Shown piece after piece: positions 1 through 7,981 of a stretch of DNA of 64,000 nucleotides. Position numbers and translations under genes: made by a program. Source of the stretch: Bryobacterales bacterium. GTDB taxonomy: Bacteria; Acidobacteriota; Terriglobia; Bryobacterales; Bryobacteraceae. Where the stretch lies: assembly GCA_016789905.1 (NCBI GenBank), contig JAEUQC010000128.1, positions 62,001 through 126,000 on the forward strand, read 5' to 3'. Position 1 is the first letter of the stretch; each line of letters begins with the position of its first letter. The notes under the pieces are model-generated. The model saw only the letters and a program-made list of their open reading frames with translations, made no database searches and was not told where the DNA came from.

Positions 1-243
1 CTCTTCGGCCTCGGATATGCGTTCCGAACCCGGCCGGGTGGACTCCGCGCCGATGTCGATAATATCGGCGCCTGCTGCTTCCAATTCAATGGCCCGCGCG
101 GCGGCGCGGTCCGGATCCATAGTCTGTCCACCGTCGGAAAACGAATCCGGCGTGACGTTAATAATGCCCATGATGAGCGTGCGGTCGCCGAGCTGCAATT
201 CGCGCTCGGCCAGCTTCATCAGGTACCGCTTGGGGCGAATCAT
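1..243 (-). CDS. folP: Dihydropteroate synthase, N-terminal part (cut by window edge)
   Basis: Makes dihydropteroate from 4-aminobenzoate and dihydropterin pyrophosphate in folate synthesis, in the cytoplasm. Only the first 81 codons lie in the window. The reverse-strand translation starts MIRPKRYLMKLAE and contains LIMGIINVTPDSFSDGG, the family's first conserved strand-loop with the pterin-binding Asn and the NVTPDSFSDGG loop. It is followed by AAGADIIDIGAESTRPG, the second signature. The ATG (243-241) overlaps the tyrS stop as ATGA, so the two genes are translationally coupled. The identification rests on two family signatures in the right order; the C-terminal half is not visible. Confidence 0.93.
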   Translation of the reverse strand, partial: MIRPKRYLMKLAERELQLGDRTLIMGIINVTPDSFSDGGQTMDPDRAAARAIELEAAGADIIDIGAESTRPGSERISEAEE

Positions 244-1415
244 CCTGTTACCTTCTTCCACTTTTTGCCGGCACGGAGCACATATTCCCCTGGAAAGGAG
301 AGCACGACAAATTCCGTAATCTTCCGGCCGTTCACTTCCACCGACCCGGCTTTCACCAGCCGGTTCGCGTCACTGGTCGACGCGGCGATGCCGGCCTTGG
401 CCAGCACTTTGTCGATTCGCAAAGAAGGCTCGCTAATCGAGACCGACTCAATATCGGCGGGCACTTCCCCGCCCGCAACAACACGTACCCATTCCGACGC
501 CGCCCGCTCCGCTTCCCCCCGCGAATGGAAATCCGCGATGATCAGCTTTGCCAGCTCCATCTTCGTTTCCTTCGGATGGGCGTTCCGGTACTGCTGTATT
601 TCGGCCACGCTCTTGTCCGTCAACAGCTCAAAGTAGCGCGGCATCAGGTCGTCGCCAATCGACATGAGCTTGCGGAACATCTCTTCCGGCGATTCCGTGA
701 TGCCTACATAGTTGCCCTTGGATTTCGACATCTTCTCGACGCCGTCCAACCCTTCCAGCAACGGCACCGTCGCCACTATCTGCGGCGGCTGCCCGTAGGT
801 CTTTTGCAATTCACGGCCCACCAGCAAGTTGAACTTCTGGTCATTGCCGCCTAGTTCAACATCACTCCGCAACGCCACCGAATCGTAGCCTTGGGCAAGC
901 GGGTACAGAAACTCGTGTATCGAAATGGGCGTGTGGTCCTGGTAGCGCTTGGCAAAGTCATCCCGTTCCAGAATGCGCGCCACCGTGTAGTGGGAGCAAA
1001 GCCGGATCATGTCCTGGAACTTCATCTCTTCCAGCCAGCGCGAGTTGAAACTGACTTCGGTCTTCTCCGGATCGAGAATTTTGAACACCTGCGATTTATA
1101 GGTCTCGGCGTTCCGGTCGATATCTTCCCGTGTCATCGGCGGTCGCGTCAGGTTGCGGCCCGTTGGGTCGCCGATCAGCCCGGTCATATCCCCGATCAGA
1201 AAGATCACATGGTGGCCAAGGTCCTGGAAGTGTTTCATCTTCCGCAGCAATACGGTGTGGCCCAGATGGAGATCTGGGGCGGTGGGGTCGAACCCTGCCT
1301 TCACACGCAACGGGCGGCCCAGTTTCAGCCGCTCACGAAGATCCTCTTCCCGGATCATTTCCGAAAAGCCTTTGCGAAGGTAGGTGACCTGTTCGTCGAG
1401 AGAGAGCGCAGTCAC
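240..1415 (-). CDS. tyrS: Tyrosyl-tRNA synthetase
   Basis: Class I aminoacyl-tRNA synthetase that charges tRNA-Tyr in the cytoplasm. The 391-residue protein has the HIGH-type motif as HLGH (near residue 51), the KMSKS motif as KMSKSKG (near residue 229) and a C-terminal S4-like RNA-binding domain (IDKVLAKAGIAAS...RLVKAGSVEVNG). Length and the short spacing between motifs suit the TyrZ-like bacterial type. The start is supported by AGGAAGTG just upstream of the ATG. The stop overlaps the folP start by four bases. No T-box or other leader structure was seen in the 145 bases between it and the divergent TPR gene. Confidence 0.96.
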   Translation of the reverse strand: MTALSLDEQVTYLRKGFSEMIREEDLRERLKLGRPLRVKAGFDPTAPDLHLGHTVLLRKMKHFQDLGHHVIFLIGDMTGLIGDPTGRNLTRPPMTREDIDRNAETYKSQVFKILDPEKTEVSFNSRWLEEMKFQDMIRLCSHYTVARILERDDFAKRYQDHTPISIHEFLYPLAQGYDSVALRSDVELGGNDQKFNLLVGRELQKTYGQPPQIVATVPLLEGLDGVEKMSKSKGNYVGITESPEEMFRKLMSIGDDLMPRYFELLTDKSVAEIQQYRNAHPKETKMELAKLIIADFHSRGEAERAASEWVRVVAGGEVPADIESVSISEPSLRIDKVLAKAGIAASTSDANRLVKAGSVEVNGRKITEFVVLSFPGEYVLRAGKKWKKVTG

Positions 1416-1560
1416 TTCCTACCATTATTGCGCAGGCCGCGCCCAAACCCCGCGGCGTGGCCAGAATCGAAGTGCGGTTCGCCCCGATTTTTTGCGCTTC
1501 GTCCCAATCACTGAACGAAAGTGAGGTTGGCTCGTATTGCCACCCATAGGAGTGGAAGCA

Positions 1561-3060
1561 ATGCGGTTTCTGACACTATTAGCGCTGGCAGCCTTAGCCC
1601 CTTTGTCCGCGGTGGAGGTGGCGGAACTGCAACGGACCGAGGACTGGGAATTGCAGTTGGCCAAAGCGGGCGCGATGACCAGGACACAGAATTTTGATGC
1701 GGCGCATTCCCTTTACCTGACGCTGACCGAAGCGGCGGAGCACTTCTCCTTTCCGCTGCTACTAAAGGCGAAATGCCGTAACAACCACGGCGCCATGCTC
1801 TACCTTTCCGGCCGCTACGCCGATGCGGAAGTGAAATACAAGCAGGCCGCGGAGATTTGGATTCGCTCCGCCGGCGAGGTGAGCGACGAACACGCCACAA
1901 CGCTCAGCAATCTCGGCGAAGTGTATCGTCAACTGAGCCGCTTTGCCGACGCTGAAACGGCCTATCGCGCCTCTCTCGCCATCCGGGAGTCGCTGGCGCG
2001 GCAGAATCAACTTCGGATAGCGGTGGCGCTCAACAACCTCGGCACAACGCACCTGCAATCGGCCGATCTGGGCTTGGCGCGAACGGTGGCCAACCTGGGT
2101 GAGGTGCAGCGGGCCCAGTCCCGGACAAAAGAGGCGGAGAGTTCGTTCCAGCGCGCGCTGCAAATCAAACGCGACATCTTGGGGCCGAATCATCCCGACG
2201 TGGCCACATCTTTGAACAATCTGGCGGCGCTGCGGCAGGATATCGGAGACCTGGAGGGAGCCGAAAAGCTCTACCTGGAAGCCGCCGCGATCCGCGAAGC
2301 CCAGACGCCCGTTGACCGGCCCGCATTGGCCAGCCTGCTGAATAACATCGGAACACTCCATCGGAAAATGAATCGCGTGCAAACGGCGGAGGACTATATC
2401 TCCCGCGCGGTGAAACTGTGGGACGAGTCAGTAGGACAACGCCATCCCTCGCTCGCCGCCGGACTCAACAACCTGGGGGAACTCCTGCTATCCGCCAACA
2501 GGATGGCGGAGGCGGAGCCGCACCTCCGGCGCGCCATCGCCATCAACGATGCCGTTCTAAGCGCCGACTCCCCGCAGGCCGCCACCGCCTGGGACAACAT
2601 GGGAGTGTTGTTTCTGCGGCAAGGCAAAGCCGCCGGCGCGGAGTCGCTCTTCCGGCGAGCGTTCACTGCGCGCTCCGCCAAATTCGGCGCCAAAAGCATG
2701 CTCGCGCTGGAATCCATGCACCACCTCAGCCAGTCGCTCCATTCCCAAGGCCGGTTCACGGAAGCCGAGCGATTGCTGGTGGAAGAGGTGACGATTCTGG
2801 AGGCGAACCAAATGCGCCGTAGCGCGATTCATGGCCTGGCTTTGGCCGAACTCGCCTACATTCATTTCGCGCAGCAGCGCTACGACGCCGGGGAGCGCTA
2901 TCTGATTGAAGTGAGCTCCTTCGCGGCGGAGTTGCCGGACAGCCAGCGCGAGCAAGTTGGAGAGTTGTACCAGGCCTATGCCAAACTGCTGCGCGGCGCC
3001 AAGCGCAATCGCGACGCCGAGCGGATGGACGAAAAAGCCCGCGCGTTCCTGCCGCGTTGA
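1561..3060 (+). CDS. Exported tetratricopeptide-repeat protein
   Basis: A 499-residue protein with a cleavable-looking signal peptide (MRFLTLLALAALAPLSAVE) followed by tandem TPR units over nearly its whole length. Repeats show the A..YLTLTEAAE / NNLGEVYRQLSRFADAE / LNNLAALRQDIGDLEGAE pattern with the conserved Gly, Tyr and Ala of kinesin-light-chain-type TPRs. The ATG at 1561 is preferred over an upstream TTG at 1537 because AGGAGTGG lies six bases before it and the signal peptide begins there. It probably acts as a periplasmic protein-binding scaffold; the partner cannot be read from the sequence. It is monocistronic and convergent with the next gene. Confidence 0.85.
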   Translation: MRFLTLLALAALAPLSAVEVAELQRTEDWELQLAKAGAMTRTQNFDAAHSLYLTLTEAAEHFSFPLLLKAKCRNNHGAMLYLSGRYADAEVKYKQAAEIWIRSAGEVSDEHATTLSNLGEVYRQLSRFADAETAYRASLAIRESLARQNQLRIAVALNNLGTTHLQSADLGLARTVANLGEVQRAQSRTKEAESSFQRALQIKRDILGPNHPDVATSLNNLAALRQDIGDLEGAEKLYLEAAAIREAQTPVDRPALASLLNNIGTLHRKMNRVQTAEDYISRAVKLWDESVGQRHPSLAAGLNNLGELLLSANRMAEAEPHLRRAIAINDAVLSADSPQAATAWDNMGVLFLRQGKAAGAESLFRRAFTARSAKFGAKSMLALESMHHLSQSLHSQGRFTEAERLLVEEVTILEANQMRRSAIHGLALAELAYIHFAQQRYDAGERYLIEVSSFAAELPDSQREQVGELYQAYAKLLRGAKRNRDAERMDEKARAFLPR

Positions 3061-3066
3061 TCCCGG

Positions 3067-3540
3067 CTAGAACTGCTTGCCGATCCGGAATTCCATTCGC
3101 GGCTGCTTCCCGGCGCGCCCGGCATAGTTCTCCAGTGCCAGCAGCGGCAGAACATAGAGGCCCCGCGCCCTCCACGGAAACCACTGCGCGCCAATCCCGG
3201 GCCGCACCGTCGGCGTTACCGCTGTCCCCAATGGCTCCCGAATACGGTCCGCAGACCCGTTCAACTGGCCAAACAAGCCGTTGCGCTTCCCATAGAATCG
3301 GTATCGGACTCCGGCGCCCGCCCGCCATTCCAGCCGCCGCCCAGCCCCCGCCGCGCCCGCCTTGCGGGATGCGAAATCGCCTAGGAATGCCCACCGGGAC
3401 GCAGCGTCCGGCTTGAAACCCGCCGACACCGTCAGCCCCCGGTCAAAATAGAAATCCGGATCCGCCTCAACGAAAACCCGCTGCGCGGGAAGCGCGGCCG
3501 TGGCGAGCAGCATCCCCAAAAATAGCTTGGCTGCGTTCAT
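3067..3540 (-). CDS. Small outer-membrane beta-barrel-like protein, PadR-linked
   Basis: A 157-residue protein with signal peptide MNAAKLFLGMLLATAALPAQ, then alternating short hydrophobic strands and Gly/Arg/Asn turns (VFVEADPDFYFDRGLTVSAGF, YRFYGKRNGLFGQLNG). It ends in Phe, typical of outer-membrane beta-barrels read by the BAM machinery. The ATG at 3540 is chosen because AGGAG stands six bases upstream and the signal peptide starts there; the open frame extends further upstream without coding character. It is divergent from a PadR regulator, and a perfect palindrome (3560-3580) lies 20 bases upstream of its start, so it is probably a PadR target. No known family was recognised; function unknown. 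Confidence 0.7.
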   Translation of the reverse strand: MNAAKLFLGMLLATAALPAQRVFVEADPDFYFDRGLTVSAGFKPDAASRWAFLGDFASRKAGAAGAGRRLEWRAGAGVRYRFYGKRNGLFGQLNGSADRIREPLGTAVTPTVRPGIGAQWFPWRARGLYVLPLLALENYAGRAGKQPRMEFRIGKQF

Positions 3541-3559
3541 AAAGCTCCTGCCTTGTTTG

Positions 3560-3580
3560 ATACCTGGAATATCCAGGTAT
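3560..3580. promoter_or_regulatory. Probable PadR operator (perfect palindrome)
   Basis: A 21-bp palindrome with perfect 9-bp arms, ATACCTGGA and TCCAGGTAT, around a 3-bp centre. It sits in the divergent gap between the small outer-membrane protein and the padR-like gene. A second, imperfect copy lies 57 bases away. PadR-family repressors bind such dyads in their own promoters; binding here is inferred. Confidence 0.72.
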
Positions 3581-3616
3581 ATGCGATGACGCACCGCCGC
3601 GCGTTGCCGTTCCCGG

Positions 3617-3637
3617 ATACTGTATGATTCCAGGTAT
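3617..3637. promoter_or_regulatory. Second PadR half-operator overlapping the padR start
   Basis: A 21-bp stretch beginning ATAC and ending in the exact right arm TCCAGGTAT of the 3560-3580 palindrome; the rest of its left arm is degenerate. It covers the ATG at 3636 and a TATGAT hexamer at 3623-3628 that could be the -10 element. A repressor bound here would block the regulator's own transcription or translation. With that -10 the transcript would begin close to the A of the start codon. Confidence 0.5.
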
Positions 3638-3977
3638 GGCGCGAACGAATCCCGATTTCCAGAACGGCGTGCCAGAGTTGCTGCTGCTGAGATTGCTGGC
3701 CGGCCGGGAGATGTACGGCTACGAACTGGTGAAGGCGATTCAAACGGCGGCGGGCGAAACGCTCCGCTTCGGCGAGGGCAGCATCTATCCAGTTCTGCAC
3801 GGCCTGCAATCCCGCAAACTCGTGAGCACACGGAAGCAGGAGGTCTCCGGCCGCGTCCGGATCTACTACAAAATTACGGCCACGGGCCGAAAGCGCCTGG
3901 TGGAAATGGCGGCCGAGTTCCGGAGAACGGCGGACGCGGTTCGACTTGTTCTAGGAGATGGCGATGCGCCCGCTTGA
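3636..3977 (+). CDS. PadR-family transcriptional regulator
   Basis: A 113-residue winged-helix repressor of the PadR type. The core reads LLLRLLAGREMYGYELVKAIQ...LRFGEGSIYPVLHGLQSRKLVSTRKQEVSGRVRIYYKITATGRKRL: the YGYE helix, the recognition-helix signature EGSIYPVLH.L, and the wing R.YYKIT..G are all present. A short C-terminal helix would form the dimer contact. An ATG at 3624 is also in frame, but 3636 fits the normal PadR N-terminus. Its stop overlaps the next gene by 14 bases, a usual PadR/HAAS-protein arrangement. Two operator-like dyads upstream suggest autoregulation and control of the divergent gene. Confidence 0.93.
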   Translation: MARTNPDFQNGVPELLLLRLLAGREMYGYELVKAIQTAAGETLRFGEGSIYPVLHGLQSRKLVSTRKQEVSGRVRIYYKITATGRKRLVEMAAEFRRTADAVRLVLGDGDAPA

Positions 3978-4593
3978 GCGTCTGCGGAAGGAACTCGGCA
4001 GCCTCGATCTGCCCCCAGCCTACGTTGCGCACACGTTGGAGGAGGTCTCCGGTCACGTAGAAGAAGCGATGGTGGAACTGATTGGCGACGGCTATGCGCA
4101 CAATCAGGCACGGGAGTTGGCGGAAGACCGGCTGGGTTCTCCGCAGGAGTTAGCGCACCAGTTCTACGCGCGGCGCGCGGCTTGCTCTTTCTGGCTTCGC
4201 CACCCTTTCCTGGCTACCAGCGGCGTGTCGCTGGGGCTATTCCTGCTGCTTTCTGGAACCCAGTTGGCGCTGCTTGCACTATTAAGCGACTCGGTTTCGC
4301 CAAACACGCTCGTGTCCCTGCAACGGGCGGCGGAAGAACTGCTGCCACTCGCCGGCGCAGTCGTTCTGTACCGAACGGTACGCCTGCATGTAGGACGGCT
4401 TCGTTGGCTGAGCTTAAGCGTGGGGCTATTTCTTTTTTTGAAGGTCACCTCTGTAGTCACAGTGGAGCACCACCAGAATGGTCAACGGACAGCCCGGTTC
4501 CTTCTGCTGGCTGGCAAGCGCTCCGAAACTGGCCACGGTGTCCCACAAGCGGACACCGCCGCACCCTATCGCCCGGCCGGGCGCCTGCGCTAA
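3964..4593 (+). CDS. Small integral membrane protein with N-terminal HAAS/DUF1700-like helical domain
   Basis: A 209-residue protein. Residues 1-70 form a helical, charged domain (LERLRKELG...YVAHTLEEVSGHVEEAMVELIGDGYAHNQARELAEDRLGSPQELAHQFYA) like the domain often encoded directly after PadR genes. About four hydrophobic segments follow (LATSGVSLGLFLLLSG; LALLALLSD; LLPLAGAVVLYRTV; LSLSVGLFLFLKV). The ATG at 3964 is preferred over 3958 because AGGAG at 3953 is correctly spaced only to it. It overlaps padR and is likely co-transcribed. PadR-linked proteins of this type are thought to be small membrane partners or targets; the precise role is unknown. The last 30 residues look poorly conserved. 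Confidence 0.7.
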   Translation: MRPLERLRKELGSLDLPPAYVAHTLEEVSGHVEEAMVELIGDGYAHNQARELAEDRLGSPQELAHQFYARRAACSFWLRHPFLATSGVSLGLFLLLSGTQLALLALLSDSVSPNTLVSLQRAAEELLPLAGAVVLYRTVRLHVGRLRWLSLSVGLFLFLKVTSVVTVEHHQNGQRTARFLLLAGKRSETGHGVPQADTAAPYRPAGRLR

Positions 4594-4671
4594 AGTGATG
4601 AAGCGAAAGCATCTACGCGCTTGCCGGGAATTGGCCGCGGATTTGCCCTGTCAGAGGAGCAGGAAACCAGC

Positions 4672-5928
4672 ATGGACGTACCTCGCGAGGGAGCAGCAAA
4701 AAAGAAATTAATCCGGCGCATCATCGCCGGCGCCGTTGTGTTGGCAGCAGCGGGCGGCGTCACCTATTGGCTGGGCAAGTTGCAGCCGGCCGCCGTCTCG
4801 GTGGAATTCTCCACCGTCTGGCCGGATACGGTCAAGCGCGGCCCAATGTTGCGTAACGTGCGCGGCATGGGAACACTCGTGCCGGAAGAAATTCTTTTTG
4901 TCCCGGCAATCTCCGAAGGCCGCGTGGAAAAAATTCACATGCGCGCCGGCGCCATCGTCAAGGCCGATTCAGTGCTGCTGGAACTGAGCAACCCCGAACT
5001 GCAACTGGCCGCCAGCGACGCCGAATGGCAACTGAAAGCAGCCGAAGCAAACATTCGCGAATTGAAGGTCCGCCTGGAATCGCAGCGGTTGGACCAGGTG
5101 TCGAACCTGGCAAAAGTGCAGAGCGAGTTCACGCAAGCCAAGTTGCAGGCCGATCGTGACGAGGCGCTCATCAAACTTGGCCTGAAAGCGGACCTGGAAT
5201 ACAAGCTCACCAAGGCCAAAGCGGATGAACTCAACGGACGCACGAAAATTGAGGGCCAGCGCGTGGAGAATTTCACCGAGTCCGTGGAAGCCCAGATGGC
5301 TGGCCAGCGGGTGCAGATCGAAAAACTGCGCGCCGCCTGGGATCTGAAAAAACAGCAGGTGATGCAGCTCAAGGTGCGCGCGGGCGCGGCCGGCGTGTTG
5401 CAGCAGATGGCCGTGGAAGTCGGTCAGAAAGTGTTGCCCGGCGCCGTGCTGGCGAAGGTGGCGCAGCCAACAAAGTTGAAGGCGGAACTGAAGATCGCCG
5501 AAACACAAACCAAGGATATTGTCATTGGCCAACAGGCGACCATCGACACGCGAAATGGCCTGATTCCGGGCCGCGTTTCACGTATTGATCCAGCGGCCAT
5601 CAATGGCACCGTAACCGTGGACGTGAAGCTGGAAGGCGCGCTGCCCGCCGGTGCGCGGCCCGATCTGAGTGTCGATGGCACCGTCGATCTGGAGCGAATC
5701 GCCGACGTCGTCTACGTCGGCCGTCCGGTCTACGGGCAGCCGCAGAGCACCATCACGCTGTTCAAATTGGTGCCCGGAACCGACGAAGCCATCCGCGTGC
5801 CCGTCAAGCTGGGCCGGGCCTCGGTGAACCACATCGAAATTGTCGAAGGACTGAGCGTCGGGGATACCGTGCTGCTCTCCGACATGTCGCAGCACGACTC
5901 GCAAAATCGCATCAAACTCAAAAAATAG
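4672..5928 (+). CDS. HlyD/MacA-family periplasmic adaptor (membrane fusion protein)
   Basis: A 418-residue membrane fusion protein that would join an inner-membrane ABC exporter to an outer-membrane channel. It has a Lys-rich N-terminus and one membrane anchor (IIAGAVVLAAAGGVTYWLG, residues ~15-33). A lipoyl half follows (EGRVEKIHMRAGAIVKADSVLLEL), then a long alpha-hairpin of about 120 residues, the second lipoyl half (RAGAAGVLQQMAVEVGQKVLPGAVLAKV) and beta-barrel and membrane-proximal domains (LKAELKIAETQ...IVEGLSVGDTVLLS). The ATG at 4672 has AGGAA at good spacing; the frame opens earlier only at a TTG. Two ABC ATPase genes follow directly; no permease gene is present. Confidence 0.92.
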   Translation: MDVPREGAAKKKLIRRIIAGAVVLAAAGGVTYWLGKLQPAAVSVEFSTVWPDTVKRGPMLRNVRGMGTLVPEEILFVPAISEGRVEKIHMRAGAIVKADSVLLELSNPELQLAASDAEWQLKAAEANIRELKVRLESQRLDQVSNLAKVQSEFTQAKLQADRDEALIKLGLKADLEYKLTKAKADELNGRTKIEGQRVENFTESVEAQMAGQRVQIEKLRAAWDLKKQQVMQLKVRAGAAGVLQQMAVEVGQKVLPGAVLAKVAQPTKLKAELKIAETQTKDIVIGQQATIDTRNGLIPGRVSRIDPAAINGTVTVDVKLEGALPAGARPDLSVDGTVDLERIADVVYVGRPVYGQPQSTITLFKLVPGTDEAIRVPVKLGRASVNHIEIVEGLSVGDTVLLSDMSQHDSQNRIKLKK

Positions 5929-5941
5929 GGGACTCTTTCGA

Positions 5942-6640
5942 ATGAGCGACGCTCTTCTCATGATGGACGGCGTGACCAAGGTGTTCACGACCGATGAAGT
6001 GGAAACGCACGCCCTGGCCGGCATTCACCTGAACCTGAAACGCGGCGAATATGTGTCGATCTCCGGGCCGTCGGGCTGCGGAAAGTCAACGCTGCTCGCG
6101 ATTCTCGGGTTGCTCGATTCGCCCAGCGGCGGCTCCTATATCCTCAACGGCCGGCCGGTGCAGGACTTGAAACTCGCCGAGCGCGCCCGCATCCGCAACC
6201 GCGAGATCGGGTTCATCTTCCAGGCGTTCAACCTGATTGGCGATTTGACGGTATTTGAAAACGTGGAACTGCCGCTCACCTACCGCGGCATGAGCGGCGC
6301 GGAACGCAAGAAGCGCGTGCTGGAGGCGCTGGAACGCGTCGGCATGTCGCACCGCATCAAGCACTACCCGTCGCAACTATCCGGCGGTCAACAGCAGCGC
6401 GTGGCCGTCGCGCGAGCGCTGGCGGGCGACCCTTCGATTCTGCTCGCCGACGAACCAACCGGCAACCTCGATTCGCAGAACGGCGAACAGGTCATGGACC
6501 TGCTCCGCGAACTCCACCGCGGCGGCGCCACCATTTGCATGGTGACCCACGACCCGCGCTACGCGAAATACGCCGACCGCGAAATCCACCTCTTCGACGG
6601 CCGCATTGTGGAAGAGTCCAAGGAGGCGCCCGCGGCATGA
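5942..6640 (+). CDS. ABC transporter ATP-binding protein, LolD/MacB type (canonical)
   Basis: A 232-residue cytoplasmic ATPase that would power the exporter served by the upstream adaptor. Walker A is GPSGCGKST (near residues 40-48), the Q-loop lies in GFIFQAFNLIGDLTVFENV, the signature is LSGGQQQRVAVARAL, Walker B ILLADEPTGNLDS and the H-loop MVTHD. The long helix after the Q-loop and ELPLTYRGMS place it in the MacB/LolD group. It begins 13 bases after the adaptor stop and overlaps the second ATPase by four bases (ATGA). All catalytic motifs are intact, in contrast to its neighbour. Confidence 0.94.
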   Translation: MSDALLMMDGVTKVFTTDEVETHALAGIHLNLKRGEYVSISGPSGCGKSTLLAILGLLDSPSGGSYILNGRPVQDLKLAERARIRNREIGFIFQAFNLIGDLTVFENVELPLTYRGMSGAERKKRVLEALERVGMSHRIKHYPSQLSGGQQQRVAVARALAGDPSILLADEPTGNLDSQNGEQVMDLLRELHRGGATICMVTHDPRYAKYADREIHLFDGRIVEESKEAPAA

Positions 6641-7311
6641 ACCCGCTCGTGCGTCTGCGGAGCGTCGAAAAATACTTTGAACATGGCGTCTCCCGAACCT
6701 ACGTTCTGCGCCAGGTGAACCTCGATATCGCGGCCGGGGAATTCATCTCCATCATGGGCCCCTCCGGCGCCGGGAAATCCACCCTGCTGCACATCCTGGG
6801 CATGCACGATGCGTCCTGGCGCGGCGAATACTGGCTCATGGATCGCCCCATCCACTCGCTCGGCAAGAAGGACCGCATGGAGATGTACAAGGCTCACTTC
6901 GGCTTCGTCTTCCAGAGCTACCATCTGCTGGATAACCTGACCGTCTACGAGAATCTGGAAATCCCGCTGACGTACCGCAACATCAGGCGCAGCGAACGCG
7001 AAAGCATCGTGGCCGATGTGCTCGACCGCTTCCAGATCGTCGGTAAAAAGGATCTTTTTCCGAATCAACTCTCCGGCGGCCAACAGCAGTTGGTTGCCGT
7101 GGCGCGGGCCGTGGTCAGCAGCCCGCAAATCATTCTGGCCGACGAACCCACCGGCAACTTGCACTCCTCGCAAGGCGAAGAGATAATGCAGCTCTTCAAA
7201 AAACTGAACAGCGAAGGCACCACGATTGTCCAGGTAACCCACAACGAAAAGAACGCCGCACACGGCAATCGCATCATTCAACTCCGCGACGGTTGGGTGG
7301 AATCGCAATAG
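6637..7311 (+). CDS. ABC transporter ATP-binding protein, LolD/MacB type, with altered signature and D-loop
   Basis: A 224-residue paralogue of the preceding ATPase. Walker A (GPSGAGKST), the Q-loop (GFVFQSYHLLDNLTVYENLEIPLTY) and Walker B (IILADEPT) are intact. The signature reads LSGGQQQL instead of LSGGQQQR, and the D-loop reads GNLHS instead of GNLDS, replacing the conserved Asp with His. The H-loop His is kept (VTHNE). The ATG at 6637 gives a four-base overlap with the upstream gene; an earlier in-frame start would lie deep inside that gene. A rho-independent terminator follows. The pair may form an asymmetric heterodimer; the membrane permease must be encoded elsewhere. Confidence 0.92.
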   Translation: MNPLVRLRSVEKYFEHGVSRTYVLRQVNLDIAAGEFISIMGPSGAGKSTLLHILGMHDASWRGEYWLMDRPIHSLGKKDRMEMYKAHFGFVFQSYHLLDNLTVYENLEIPLTYRNIRRSERESIVADVLDRFQIVGKKDLFPNQLSGGQQQLVAVARAVVSSPQIILADEPTGNLHSSQGEEIMQLFKKLNSEGTTIVQVTHNEKNAAHGNRIIQLRDGWVESQ

Positions 7312-7330
7312 AATCCCCGCTTTCCCCTAC

Positions 7331-7365
7331 GCCGGTGCGCCCATGGTGGCACACCGGCTTTTTTT
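7331..7365 (+). terminator. Rho-independent terminator of the exporter operon
   Basis: An 11-bp stem with one mismatch (GCCGGTGCGCC pairing with GGCACACCGGC), a 6-base loop and a run of seven T at 7359-7365, starting 20 bases after the second ATPase stop. This separates the exporter operon from the sigma-factor operon. Confidence 0.88.
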
Positions 7366-7397
7366 GTAACCATCGCCGCCGTCAACCGTAACAGAGA

Positions 7398-7979
7398 GTG
7401 AGAGCAGACTTGTTGTTGAGCGATACGGACGAGCAACTGATGGCGGCGGTCCAGGGCGGGGATTCCTCTGCGCTGGGCGAGCTGTTCAACCGCCATCACG
7501 CGGCCCTGTACCGTTATTTCCTTCGCCTGTCCGGCAGCGCCGCCTTGAGTGAGGACCTCACACAGGACGTATTTCTGCGGATGCTGCGCAGGGGCGAGAC
7601 GTGGCAGCCAGACGCCCGGTTCACGAGTTGGATGTACCGTATCGCTCATAACGCATTCATCGATCACACACGCAGGAGCAAGTGGGAAACCGCAATGCCG
7701 GAGAAGATGGACATCCCCGCGCCCGCCGGGCGGCAGTTGGAGCAGGACGAAGAGCACGCGCTGTTGCATCGCGCATTACTGCTGTTGCCTCCTGACAAAC
7801 GGGAACTATTGGTGCTCAGCCGGTTTCAAGGCTTGAAATATGAACAGATCGGCGAACTGCTCGACGTGGAGACAAACACAGTGAAGGTGCGTGTATTCCG
7901 GGCGCTGGGACAATTACGGGAAATCTATGAACGGCTCTCCGGCCGGCCGGGCCTTTTCGCCGTGGGCGGGAGGAACTAG
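7398..7979 (+). CDS. ECF-type RNA polymerase sigma factor
   Basis: A sigma-70-family extracytoplasmic-function factor of up to 193 residues. Region 2 is LGELFNRHHAALYRYFLRLSG...EDLTQDVFLRMLRR...FTSWMYRIAHNAFIDHTRR, with the -10-recognition helix and the aromatic FTSWMYRIAHN stretch. Region 4 is LLPPDKRELLVLSRFQGLKYEQIGELLDVETNTVKVRVFRALGQLRE, a complete helix-turn-helix. The start is uncertain: GTG at 7398, or TTG at 7410 or 7413. It stands first in an operon with a zinc-finger anti-sigma factor whose ATG is two bases after the stop, and then two DUF4097 proteins, which are its likely regulon or effectors. Confidence 0.93.
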   Translation: MRADLLLSDTDEQLMAAVQGGDSSALGELFNRHHAALYRYFLRLSGSAALSEDLTQDVFLRMLRRGETWQPDARFTSWMYRIAHNAFIDHTRRSKWETAMPEKMDIPAPAGRQLEQDEEHALLHRALLLLPPDKRELLVLSRFQGLKYEQIGELLDVETNTVKVRVFRALGQLREIYERLSGRPGLFAVGGRN

Positions 7980-7981
7980 CA

